In this document: in pieces, positions 45,401-53,023 of the stretch
How the letters are laid out: each line of letters opens with the position of its first letter
Numbering within the stretch: the stretch's first letter is position 1
Source of the DNA: Liolophura sinensis
Taxonomy: Eukaryota; Mollusca; Polyplacophora; Chitonida; Chitonidae
DNA length: 64,000 nt
Direction: 5' to 3'
Assembly (NCBI RefSeq): GCF_032854445.1
Contig: NC_088303.1
Coordinates: 11,911,501-11,975,500, forward strand
Position numbers and translations under genes: made by a program
Notes under the pieces: model-generated
The model's database searches: none
The model's input: only the letters and a program-made list of their open reading frames with translations
Told to the model about the DNA's origin: nothing

Positions 45401-46537
45401 CTTACATGCGTGGTAGATAAACGCGTGGTACTTACACACGTGGTACTCTCAGGCGTGGTACTTACATGCGTGGTACATAAACCCGTGGGTCTTACACGTG
45501 ATACTTAAACGCATGGTACTTACACACATCCCAGGGTTTCCTCTACTTGGATTATCACTGAGGTGATGTTTATACGGGAACCAGAGGGTGCCGTTAGCCT
45601 CCACCTGCAGGTGACGTTGGCGGGGTATATCACAGGGTAGGAAGGACTGGTAAACGTACCACTGCCCACCTGGATGTCGACAATTGATGAGGGACACGCT
45701 GAAAGGAAAGACGTCATGGAATCGTGCATTGTGAGGTGTATCTGACACAACAAACAGACTCTCGCCTAGGCCATCATCGCCATAGCAAGCCAGTCCCTGA
45801 CCAAAAAAGTCACTAGCTCTATTCAAGCTAACGCTATTAAGGTTATGGCTATAAGTCACGAAGTTTGTCAGAAGAATGGCGATGGACAGTGGATTTTCCC
45901 AGACTCTTCTCTCTTCCCTGCATCCATACTACTGCCTGAAGTCATATAAGGGAAGAAGCCTACTAGGTAAAGCCCCAAACTGTTAATTCCGTTAATACCG
46001 TTAATTCCTTGGTACATACACGTATGCTCAATAGATGGGTTGCAATGGCAGCCATCTTGGAGCCATACTCTAACAGTAGACACCCAGTGAGCAATACTCA
46101 GTCTTACATCAAAGATGGCTGTCATTGCAAGACACCTATAGGATAGAGCCAAAACTCTTGACCTGTAGATCCTGTTAGGGTTTAGACAATAAGTTGGAGT
46201 TGTTCCTACAGTCCTGTTGTAACTATAAAGCAACGTTCGCGTGATGACATTTGACGAATGCTATAATTGCATGAAATAACGCGTGTCCTATAATTCTATT
46301 CGACTTTTTGAGTCAAAAATCGCAACTTGTGAACGCGGTTTTATTCTGAGAACATTGAAATCGAAACCATCTATGTAAATATACACAGGGCCCTACATAA
46401 TCAGCTGAACTTGGAACTCAGTATAAGTTAAATAGTAGTTTAAATAATTGTTTACCTGCTTTTGCGGATGGGTTGCCAATGACAGTAAAGACGAATGAAG
46501 AACAGAGCAGCAACACATGTAACATCGGTATCTCCAT
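23783..46537 (-). CDS. Secreted CUB(x3)-EGF(x2)-Ig(x2)-trypsin serine protease, 16 coding exons
   Basis: Exons in transcript order: 46537-46456, 45698-45524, 43307-43132, 42591-42473, 41839-41734, 41182-41003, 39753-39553, 37550-37392, 34690-34633, 33034-32875, 29932-29817, 28593-28394, 27720-27584, 26858-26814 (uncertain), 25351-25230, 24460-23783. Phases match at all junctions except the Ig2 join. Predicted length is about 900 residues: signal peptide (hydrophobic [13 protein letters not shown]), three CUB domains, two EGF-like domains, two Ig-like domains and an S1 protease domain with [13 protein letters not shown] and [11 protein letters not shown]. Asp six residues before the active Ser predicts trypsin-like cleavage after Lys/Arg. 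Domain content recalls complement-type MASP/C1r proteases, but Ig domains replace the sushi domains, so orthology is not claimed. The protease exon has two apparent one-base homopolymer indels (see findings). A pseudogene is possible but less likely, given intact reading elsewhere. Confidence 0.85.
25230..25351 (-). CDS. Protease exon 15: activation linker and protease N-terminus
   Basis: The exon encodes [11 protein letters not shown], then RITSG and [11 protein letters not shown]. Cleavage after Arg would free ITSG, the usual IVGG position. The Cys in PCGRP probably pairs with the PIC of the catalytic chain. Donor GTAAGT, phase 0. Confidence 0.85.
25500..25705. repeat. Degenerate ~50-bp tandem repeat
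   Basis: About five copies of a CATGACAAAAAGTAACATTG-like segment followed by GGCCAGTC in the protease intron between exons 14 and 15. No exon-edge sequence was recognised in it. Confidence 0.6.
26814..26858 (-). CDS. Protease exon 14: end of Ig2 (start uncertain)
   Basis: The exon encodes [14 protein letters not shown], an unmistakable Ig strand F motif, and ends in phase 1 at GTAAGG, joining PCGRP of exon 15. A better acceptor exists at 26884, but in the Ig frame it puts a TGA before YLQVSF. The short form would leave the Ig domain about 15 residues short. The start is therefore unresolved. Confidence 0.55.
27584..27720 (-). CDS. Protease exon 13: first half of Ig2
   Basis: The exon encodes [20 protein letters not shown] and PIQDSKRF, Ig Cys and Trp included. 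Two donors are possible: CAG/GTAAGC ending at 27584 or ACA/GTAAGC ending at 27598. The second is the one in phase with exon 14 as drawn. Confidence 0.7.
28394..28593 (-). CDS. Protease exon 12: second half of Ig1
   Basis: The exon completes the Trp codon and encodes [20 protein letters not shown], the typical Ig D-x-G-x-Y-x-C motif. The donor GTCAGT was chosen to fit phase 1 of the next exon. Confidence 0.8.
29817..29932 (-). CDS. Protease exon 11: first half of Ig1
   Basis: The exon encodes a strand-B-like VTLQCQV followed by ADIRW, the Cys and Trp of an Ig domain. The Trp codon is split by the intron (phase 2, donor GTGAGT). Confidence 0.82.
30977..31065 (-). mobile_element. SINE tail fragment inside minisatellite (copy 1)
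   Basis: The plus-strand sequence ATTTATTTATTTGAATGGTG, then TTTTACGCCGTACC and TTCACTCATACCACGGCGGC, is the reverse complement of the common SINE 3' part. It interrupts the 40-bp array. Confidence 0.85.
31312..31400 (-). mobile_element. SINE tail fragment inside minisatellite (copy 2)
   Basis: Almost identical to the fragment at 30977, with the same junctions to the array. It therefore arose by block duplication rather than a second insertion. Confidence 0.85.
32875..33034 (-). CDS. Protease exon 10: rest of EGF1 and all of EGF2
   Basis: The exon encodes [13 protein letters not shown], then [13 protein letters not shown] and [15 protein letters not shown], two EGF-like cysteine patterns. 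The donor is GTTTGT, inferred from phase 0 into the Ig exon. Confidence 0.85.
33745..33850 (-). mobile_element. Degenerate SINE head fragment
   Basis: CAGCATGAGCTGGACTTCAG and CAGCGACCGCATCGGTGGGT match the reverse complement of the B-box region in the SINE at 14087. C-rich runs (up to 15 C) precede it at 33717-33775. Confidence 0.6.
33960..34625. repeat. ~30-bp minisatellite after protease exon 9
   Basis: About 22 copies of ATGTAGATGTATAGACATGT plus ACAGACATC. On the minus strand the unit begins GATGT and continues CTATACATCTACAT, which also follows the exon 9 end GAT/GTAAGT. A link to that donor is plausible but weak. Confidence 0.88.
34633..34690 (-). CDS. Protease exon 9: first half of EGF1
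   Basis: A short exon encoding [18 protein letters not shown]. Phase 1 start, phase 2 end at GTAAGT. The cysteine pattern continues directly into exon 10. Confidence 0.82.
35190..37400 (-). repeat. 34-bp array derived from protease exon 8 donor
   Basis: On the minus strand the unit reads GACAGATTCCATCAGTAAGT followed by GTATGAACAGACGA. About 60 copies run away from the exon. The exon itself ends ACAGATTCCATCA/GTAAGT, so each unit keeps ~14 exonic bases and an intact donor. Confidence 0.93.
37392..37550 (-). CDS. Protease exon 8: end of CUB3
   Basis: The exon encodes [20 protein letters not shown] and VGFAVTYSF. It ends CCATCA/GTAAGT. The last ~14 bases and this donor recur as a 34-bp array over the next 2.2 kb. 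Confidence 0.88.
37600..39400. repeat. ~60-bp minisatellite, about 29 copies
   Basis: The unit on the plus strand is ATCATCATTACCAGACTAAA, GTGCTAACAGTGGTTAGTG and TGTGATGTTGATCTAAC. It occupies the intron between protease exons 7 and 8. Toward 38800-39400 it changes into a related, more diverged variant. No exon-edge sequence was recognised. Confidence 0.92.
39553..39753 (-). CDS. Protease exon 7: first part of CUB3
   Basis: The exon encodes [20 protein letters not shown] and [16 protein letters not shown]. The acceptor CCCTACAG was preferred to an upstream TTTAG because it keeps the phase-1 join to exon 6. Confidence 0.88.
40262..40506 (+). mobile_element. tRNA-derived SINE, nearly full length
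   Basis: It contains GGTCGCGGTGAGTTCAAATC (B box), TTTCCCCCGGGCACTGTCCG and the tail TTCTTGACTACGGCATAAAA followed by AAATAAATAAATAA. The A box is missing or eroded. Confidence 0.85.
40585..40740. repeat. ~33-bp tandem repeat
   Basis: About five copies of AACTGTCGCTGTAACACATA followed by CTGAAGTTA within the intron between protease exons 6 and 7. Confidence 0.8.
40795..41002 (-). repeat. Degenerate copies of protease exon 6 end and donor
   Basis: Exon 6 ends with GGGTGTGGCACAAGGGGATA then AGGGTAAGT. A diverged copy (GGGTGTTGTACAAGGCGACA then CGGGTAAGT on the minus strand) lies at about 40905-40965. A third, poorer copy without donor lies near 40800-40860. Confidence 0.75.
41003..41182 (-). 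CDS. Protease exon 6: end of CUB2
   Basis: The exon encodes [11 protein letters not shown] and [12 protein letters not shown], the CUB C-terminal half, followed by a short linker. Donor GTAAGT. Two degraded copies of this exon end and donor lie downstream. Confidence 0.88.
41734..41839 (-). CDS. Protease exon 5: middle of CUB2
   Basis: The exon encodes [20 protein letters not shown] then [15 protein letters not shown], with the [12 protein letters not shown] motif. Acceptor GAACAG, donor GTTTGC, phase 1. Confidence 0.88.
42255..42400. repeat. ~73-bp tandem duplication
   Basis: Two copies of a segment containing AAAGCGTTTTGGAATAT and GTTATCAGCAGAAA lie side by side in the intron after protease exon 4. 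Confidence 0.8.
42473..42591 (-). CDS. Protease exon 4: start of CUB2, with GC donor
   Basis: The exon encodes [20 protein letters not shown], the CUB start. No GT donor fits. A GCAAGT donor keeps the frame into exon 5, implying a GC-AG intron. Confidence 0.85.
43132..43307 (-). CDS. Protease exon 3: second half of CUB1
   Basis: The exon encodes [19 protein letters not shown] and [15 protein letters not shown], the second half of CUB1. The phase-2 start completes the Val codon from exon 2. The donor is a weak GTCCGA. Confidence 0.88.
44110..44800 (+). pseudogene. Broken reverse-transcriptase fragment (Penelope-like or related retroelement)
   Basis: About 44240-44300 encodes [20 protein letters not shown], resembling the GIPMGxNxAPLLADLF reverse-transcriptase motif of Penelope-like and related elements. 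Further on, 44580-44790 encodes [13 protein letters not shown] and [20 protein letters not shown], resembling the later part of the same proteins. Stops and frame changes separate the pieces, so it is inactive. It lies antisense in the intron between protease exons 2 and 3. Family assignment is from motif memory only. Confidence 0.6.
45350..45523 (-). repeat. Degenerate repeats of protease exon 2 donor
   Basis: On the minus strand the exon end GATGTGT/GTAAGTACCATGCG is followed by several related units such as CACGTGTGTAAGTACCACGC, about 35 bases apart. Several keep a GTAAGTA donor. Confidence 0.8.
45524..45698 (-). CDS. Protease exon 2: first half of CUB1
   Basis: The exon encodes [20 protein letters not shown] then [15 protein letters not shown], the N-terminal half of a CUB domain. 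Acceptor TTTCCTTTCAG, donor GTAAGT, phase 2. Degenerate copies of its donor follow in the intron. Confidence 0.88.
46041..46129. mobile_element. Inverted repeat, possible MITE
   Basis: TGCAATGGCAGCCATCTTGG (46041-46060) is inverted at 46111-46129 (AAAGATGGCTGTCATTGCA), with one or two mismatches and about 50 bases between. It lies in protease intron 1. Confidence 0.55.
46456..46537 (-). CDS. Protease exon 1: signal peptide
   Basis: From the ATG at 46537 it encodes [20 protein letters not shown] then GNPSAKA, a typical signal peptide with a hydrophobic core and small residues at the probable cleavage site. Donor GTAAAC, phase 1. Confidence 0.8.
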
Positions 46538-48324
46538 CTTGTAAACTAATACAAGAGGGTAAAATAACATAGGGGTGTCAGCTGTGTCAATAGATACTAC
46601 CTCGGCCTTTTCCGGTAACTGCGCTGGTGGCCAGTAGGATAAACTTGAAAATCAACGGACTCCATTTTGCACAGTTATAGATCTAAGCTATAATCAAAAC
46701 AGACATCAGTGTTAGGTGAATGTCAAAACAGCCACCGCTGGCATCACATTGCTTTTTCACAGAAATTCACAGAGTAACATGAGCCATATATTTTTTTTTA
46801 TAAGGACAGACATATATACACTTCCTTGCCGTAGATGTACCTTTTCCGCACGTGAACATCCCCTTTGGAAGTCAGTGGCTAATTTAGTGGCTTAAACCAT
46901 CCTTGTCTCTTAGTTGACGAGATGCTATAATGTGTCGTATTTTTGTACGGTGTGGAACTGTCAGTAATCTATTAGACATAAAACAAACCTCATTAATCTA
47001 AGTAAAAGGTCAGACTGAAGTGTATTGTCTTGGTGTGGGCATATGTACAGATCCTGTTTATGAGCTTACTTCCTATACGGATATTAACGTACTTAATTGC
47101 CCTTATAGGTCACACCGTTACCAGAGCTGACATGTGCGCAATTCGTCGTCATCTTGTTGAGCTGCTGTTACAATGGTCGATCGACAAATGATTTCAGTTT
47201 TGGCCGTATATTATAAATCTGCGACATTACTGTTCTAATGATTGGTCTTTCACTTCAGACATTTCACATGTTTGCACCTTAAGCTTCACGGTCAAGCCCT
47301 AGTTCAAGACTACGTTTTTAGTCTATTGCTGACCGGCTTCTGAGATATCTCTGGCACAAATCACAATTTAGGGTATAACCGTAGATGCACGGGATCACTT
47401 TCACGATGCAGTATATGGGCGAAATAGATCTGCATGAACCTTAATCTAATTAAGTTGTTAAAAAAAGACTTATCTGCTGCAGTTCACAAACAATGATTAA
47501 ATTTATTAATCGTACATGACTACAAATACACGATGTTATACATCTTTTCCAATTGCGTCCCGCCATATCTCTGTTAAACAAAACAAAACGCATCTAACTT
47601 AAACTGGAGAACTTTAGAAACTATACAAATCACCCACAACCCCTCACCCCCAACCCCTCCGCAAATTCGGCCTACGGTATTCAAACAAATGCACCGGTAC
47701 AATATTTCCCAAAATGACAGTGGAGCTTTTGATCCAGAGTAAAGTGAAGTTCATCACTACCACCACACACACAGTTTAAAGTCCTCATCCTGTTCGGAAT
47801 AAGAGGACAGAGTGCTTTCCCTTCCAAACCCAGATCGGATTATAGTTCCGGTAACTGGATACAACCTTTTATTCACATGCTGTCCCGCATTGCACTATCA
47901 ACTGCACCCCCCTCCCCCATTTCCTCCACTTTCCCCCTATGCTCCCCACCTCCCATCCCTCCAGACATCCCGCGACTTCGACCATTGTTGTTACATAACA
48001 CCAAGCTTGTACACATGCGTATTGGATGCTGTGCGAGTTACTAACTAATATGACAGATTCCTAGATACTAATGCCTGTATGTTATGGGCTACATTTTATG
48101 CATCATTATGTAAATGATGTTCAATACGTGAAATAAATCAGAGTTCCACCCCACCCCCAACTCATTCAGCTGGTTAATGTGACGCAGTAGCACTGTCGAT
48201 TGGTCCTTGAAGAAGATTTGAATCCAGTGTTCGAAAGGGTTTTATCGTATTTAGTCCGTCATCACGCCAGCTTATTCTGTTAAATATAGCAAATACATTC
48301 TAGTCCTGAAACACAAAGATTGCA

Positions 48325-48552
48325 TTCGGGACCTCCGTTGTCGAGTAGCCTCCCACCAATGCCAGTCCTCTTTCTATAGGCTTCCACTACGGCCTTACGT
48401 GGGAACTTCTGCCAGCAACCTGTAACCTGTTGTGGGATTCCCACCGGATTCTCATCGGCTTTGCCGGGTTTCCTCCCACCATAATGCTGGCCGCCGTCGC
48501 TTAAATGCAATATTCTTGAGTTCGGAGTAAAACACCAATCAAATACATAAAA
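48325..48552 (+). mobile_element. SINE copy
   Basis: It contains GCCTCCCACCAATGCCAGTC, the GGCCTTACGTGGGAACTTCT body and the tail TATTCTTGAGTTCGGAGTAA followed by AACACCAATCAAATACATAA. The A-box head is degraded. Confidence 0.8.
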
Positions 48553-49677
48553 GATTGTATTAGACTCACTGGATATTATGCTGAATATGACAGGATTATG
48601 TTTTAATAACAGAATACATTCTTAAATGACAGATATAACACACTTTCTGCTAAACTTCACAGATTATATTTTGAATGTATCCGTTGACCTCTAATTGAGA
48701 GCCGACGTATGCGCGATAAATTCTGGACAATGCTTTAATCAGTATTCGAATAAAATAATAAAATAAATGGAAACCTAATTCCATTTTAGAAATGTCGAAG
48801 TGGTTGGCTAAAAATCTCATTTTATAACTATTCGAGTATCACCGTGGAGGTGTAGACAGACATACATGTAACATCTTCAACATCTCTTACGGTAAGGCAA
48901 TATAGGCTACAAGCATAAGACGGATAGAAAAGAGCATTTTACAATTACACATGTATACGCCAAACCAATCAAGGATAGTGTTGTTATTTTGGGCGAAATT
49001 ATCTCATAGATGATTGGTACAAATAAATTTTGTCATTCCAAATGATGAACAGTGCGCGGTCAATTCAGAACCGTGCATGCGTTCTTTAAACTTTCTAGCC
49101 AACTGCAGGCATGGACACGTCTACATGCGCCAATCTTGTATTTTTATAGGAAGAGAGTTAATGTATTGGTCTAGTGTTTGGTACCGAACTAAAAGTACCA
49201 AAACACCAGTTGTCTGTATGCATAGCTCCGCCGTGGGCCATAGGGCAGTGCCATAATTACGTCTCTATGGTTAGCTTTAGGTAGACAAACTCATCCATGT
49301 TCCGATTCTTATACATAGATCTTCAGCAAACAGCTGTGCCCTGATTGCATCAGTGGTTAAGCATGTATTACACTTACAGGTTATTAACGATCTCGGAGTT
49401 ATACGCAGATTCACACACCGGTAATTCTCGACTTAAAAAAAAAACGGAAATTCCTCGAAGCAGAATTAAATGGGCATAGATGTGGAAATAATCTAGCTTC
49501 ATCTGAGTGTATTCGTATCTCTATCTGACAAGTTGAGTCAAACAATCAGTGCCAGTTCATCACAATTAGACAACCTTCAGAGCGGATAAAGTGAACTGAA
49601 TGGTTAATTTTCCTACCAGCTGTCCTTATTAACATGATGATAAAGTCTGTGAAATCATATCGTGAGCTATGAATATT

Positions 49678-49766
49678 TTTTTATTTATGTGATTTTTGTG
49701 TTACGCCTCATCTACTCAAGAATATTTCACGCACTTTTACGATTGCGCCCAGTTTTATCGGTCCAA
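49678..49766 (-). mobile_element. Degenerate SINE 3' fragment
   Basis: TGTTACGCCTCATCTACTCA then AGAATATTTCACGC matches the reverse complement of the SINE tail with several changes. Confidence 0.6.
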
Positions 49767-50007
49767 AAACAATAACAAAAACGGAGTAGGCCTACTTGGG
49801 GGTAGGCCTAGTTAAACCATCGACCTTAAGCAAGTTACTGACGAACTTTGTCACGTGTAATGTACAGATATCCACAGCACTTTAGTGCTAAGACTAGCCG
49901 CTGGTTTTCAACGAACGAAAACGCCCCCTGGACATTCAGACTTCCCCACCAATAAAAAGGACGCAGTTATACAGGCCAAAGTTCCTTGTGTAGGTTGAGG
50001 CTATATC

Positions 50008-50068
50008 GGCCTACATATAAGTGAAAATATTCTTGAGTACGGCGTAAAACACCAAACAAAAAAAAGGA
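50008..50068 (+). mobile_element. SINE tail fragment
   Basis: AAGTGAAAATATTCTTGAGT then ACGGCGTAAAACACC matches the common SINE 3' end. It is followed by an A-rich tail. Confidence 0.7.
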
Positions 50069-52489
50069 AATAATAAACTAAGTATCGTTAAACATTGAGG
50101 ATCCGGTCTTTTGTCGAACAATAGTTGTGGAATTGGGTAAAGTTGTCAGTCGAGCAACTCTGTTGCGAGAGATATGGAGAGAAACAGCGCCAAATGCCAT
50201 AGCCTCATTAGCTTCGCCGAGTCTCAAAACGGGTTAGGCTACTATTTTTAATTACAAAGATCATTCCGTAAAACTTAGAACTGCGTGTTACTCGTAGAGT
50301 TAACTGTAGAGTTAGTACCCTACTCCGCAACTACATAAACATAGTATAACACCATATACTGGACCTATAGGTACAATGTAAAGACAAACTTCTTCGATAT
50401 ACTTTTCGTAAATGTTTTCGTAAATCACGTCACCTTATGGTACTATAACCCAAATAACATTATTAATGAAACAGTGACGGAAAATTTGATTTATGAAATT
50501 TTGGTGAGGGTGAAAACCTGGCCAAATTATCTGCCCTTGCTGAGAGCTCTTCGGTATTCGGGGTACATTTAGGACTTCTCGAAAGTGAAATCTCGACCAT
50601 GAGAATTCCTTCTTAATAATCCCAGACGTCAAGCTGAATGATTTCGCAGCTTGGAGGATATCGTAGGCTGAATTTAGCAATTTCTGTGTCAGGTAGTTTT
50701 TCCTTTTCTGAGATTCTTACTGTTTAATTATGTGCTTTTGTCTTCCACACTTAGTACTTACTCACGAAATTTGGCATCGGGATGGTTGATTCATATTTAC
50801 TTTAGTTTAGGCAGATAAATATCAGAAATTGTTGAAAGTAGACCTCCAGGTTTAATTTAATTGCATTTACAGTACAGTAGTTAAAATATCACGATCACTC
50901 CTAGCATGCCGAGGAAACCATCGAGCCGGAGTTTTGATGTTTGTCTTTGGGTTTCTTTCTACAAGGTAGTTCAACGAGCACACATTGTGTGGGTTTTACT
51001 AAGGATACATGTTGGAACATTCATAGCATATGTTTGATGGAGGGCTCCAAACGGTCAATGTATTCTCCCCTACGGCCAGGCGAAAGCACGTTGTGGTAGG
51101 GCTAGTCTAGACGTAGAATTGAGCTACATGTAGATTACAAGTGTAATTGATACTCATTAAGTGTGGCAGAATTTTGTTTGGCAAAGGATGGCCCTGTAAC
51201 CAATGTCAGAGTGGGCTTCGTTTCAAAACCTGATGCAGCTACCTGTCCGTGTTAAATATGTAGAGACTGCCAGTACAGTCGTTCACTTTAAGCATCACAA
51301 AGGAATCTCGGATCCATGCGACCGTGGAAATAACAGGTCAACGGAAGTCACGTGTAACAGAAGTCTCTGCAACCTTAAGGCATATGTATTTGATAGATAA
51401 TTTTTCAGCCAAATGCCGTGGCGCAGTGCCACGGACACTGCATCAAATTTTTCCATGAATCACACTCTGGAGTTGGTTTGGGGCCATTCTTAGCCGAACA
51501 AAATGTCATGGCAATCTTGAACTACAAATCTGACAGACCAAACAAAGGAGATAACCCAGTGAAAACAGCTTCCCAGATCAGCATTAGTGATAAGTTTTTC
51601 GGACATTCAAGAAATAGGCCAGAAATGTAATTAGATTGCCTAGTATTGTATATTTCTGGATAGCTTGATTGTGATTGATGTCCACATAGTAGTTTCTGTG
51701 TTGTGGTCACTGTGTACATGTAGCTGACTCCTCTGAATACCTGTCTATATACCCATCCAGTCTGTCGTTCCCGTCTTTAGACCGGCCCGTTTTGAATCAA
51801 AAACTTAACTTTGTAACCATGTCATTTGAGGAGAATTGCTGTGGAACATCCTTAGTTTGCAACCTGAAACTGATTTGAAAGCTGATATTTAATGCATGCA
51901 CAGTCGATCTTAATGAACTCTTAATGAATATTTTTAATATTCGACGATCATAGTGTTAGTGTCAAAATAAACAGTGGACCAGACATTGCAATAATTTTCC
52001 ATTGAATAATGTTACAGTTTAAAGAGTAAAATGGACAAGACAGGATTAAAATCATACATGTATAATTCAGTACAGTTGAACAATAGTTGTTGTTCTTTTA
52101 AACTGACATGTATTATTGTCAACTTGCCCTAACATTTAAGATTCTAATTCGCTTTCCAAAAATGGAATTTTGTTCACGACAGGCCACATTTGGGTACCTC
52201 ACTTACCCGCAGCAATGGCAGCAGATGCCAGAGTGAAAGATAACAGGGGAAGGTATAGGTGAATGAACAACAAATTAGTGGATGATGCTCTGAGAACTGT
52301 ACCTGAAAATAAGTGGAATTCAGGTGACAACAACAACAATGTGCACAGTGGTTGAGACTTTCTTGGTATCAAATCAAGTGTATTGTGGCAAGAGTTGTGA
52401 AATTGCCAACTTACATCCAGCTGTATGTTGGTTTTTCTTTGATTATCTGTATCAAACAGTATGTTGTCATTTAATGTCACTTTACTGCT

Positions 52490-52765
52490 GAATGAGAACA
52501 TTTCAGTGGCCTAATCATTAGAGATCAGGTTCAAACCCAGGTTGGGTCATACCAAAGACTAAAAAAGGCACTTGTTGCTGCCTCACTTGGCACTCATCTC
52601 TGAGAGGTTAGAGCAGGGAAACAGGGCTGGTTGGCCCAGTGTCAGTATAAAATGTGACTGGGTGGGGTGTTATGTCTGGTGTCTGGCATGATACTGCAGT
52701 TGGGGCAGCCCTTTGGAGCATGTACTCGTCTAGGCATGCTAGATGTGTAGTATCAAAAGTAATAT
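52490..52765 (+). mobile_element. tRNA-derived SINE, third type
   Basis: The tRNA-like head contains TGGCCTAATCATTAGAGATC and the B box GGTTCAAACCCAGG. The body contains CAGGGCTGGTTGGCCCAGTG, AATGTGACTGGGTGGGGTGT and GGTGTCTGGCATGATACTGC. It lies just upstream of the DHX36 start exon. Limits are approximate. Confidence 0.6.
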
Positions 52766-52905
52766 CTAACTGAGCCAGTGAGATATGTATTTTTATCAGT
52801 GAGGGAAATCCTAATATTTCACCTTTATATAAATTATAAATTACATTATTTAATATTGAAAGTACATTGATATGCTTTCAAAATGTATTTACAGATTGGC
52901 TTGTG

Positions 52906-53023
52906 ATGTCATTCAGGGGTGGTGGTCGTCGAGGCCATGGAGGAGGGGGTAGAGGGTATCACCGTCACGGAGGCTCCAGGTGGGGGGAGGAGGAGGACCA
53001 TCACTCTCATGCAGATCACCGTG
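52906..53023 (+). CDS. DHX36: DHX36 coding exon 1 (residues 1-39)
   Basis: The ATG at 52906 opens [20 protein letters not shown], an RGG-like segment, then an acidic/His stretch. A TTTACAG acceptor just upstream implies a 5' UTR exon. Donor GTAAAT, phase 1. Confidence 0.85.

Larger units (their letters stand above)
46538..52905. other. Intergenic region between divergent protease and DHX36 genes
   Basis: Both promoters and non-coding first exons should lie here, since the two genes are head to head. A splice acceptor (TTTACAG) at about 52888-52894 just before the DHX36 ATG shows that at least one 5' UTR exon of DHX36 is upstream. The region otherwise holds SINE pieces (48325, 49678, 50010, 52490) and a pyrimidine-rich tract at 47905-47970. 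Open frames such as 50435-50680 (minus) show no recognisable motif. Confidence 0.6.

Noticed and set aside
50435-50680. 81-residue minus-strand open frame as a gene
   Set aside because: No recognisable motif, no splice partners, and length within chance expectation for AT-rich intergenic DNA.
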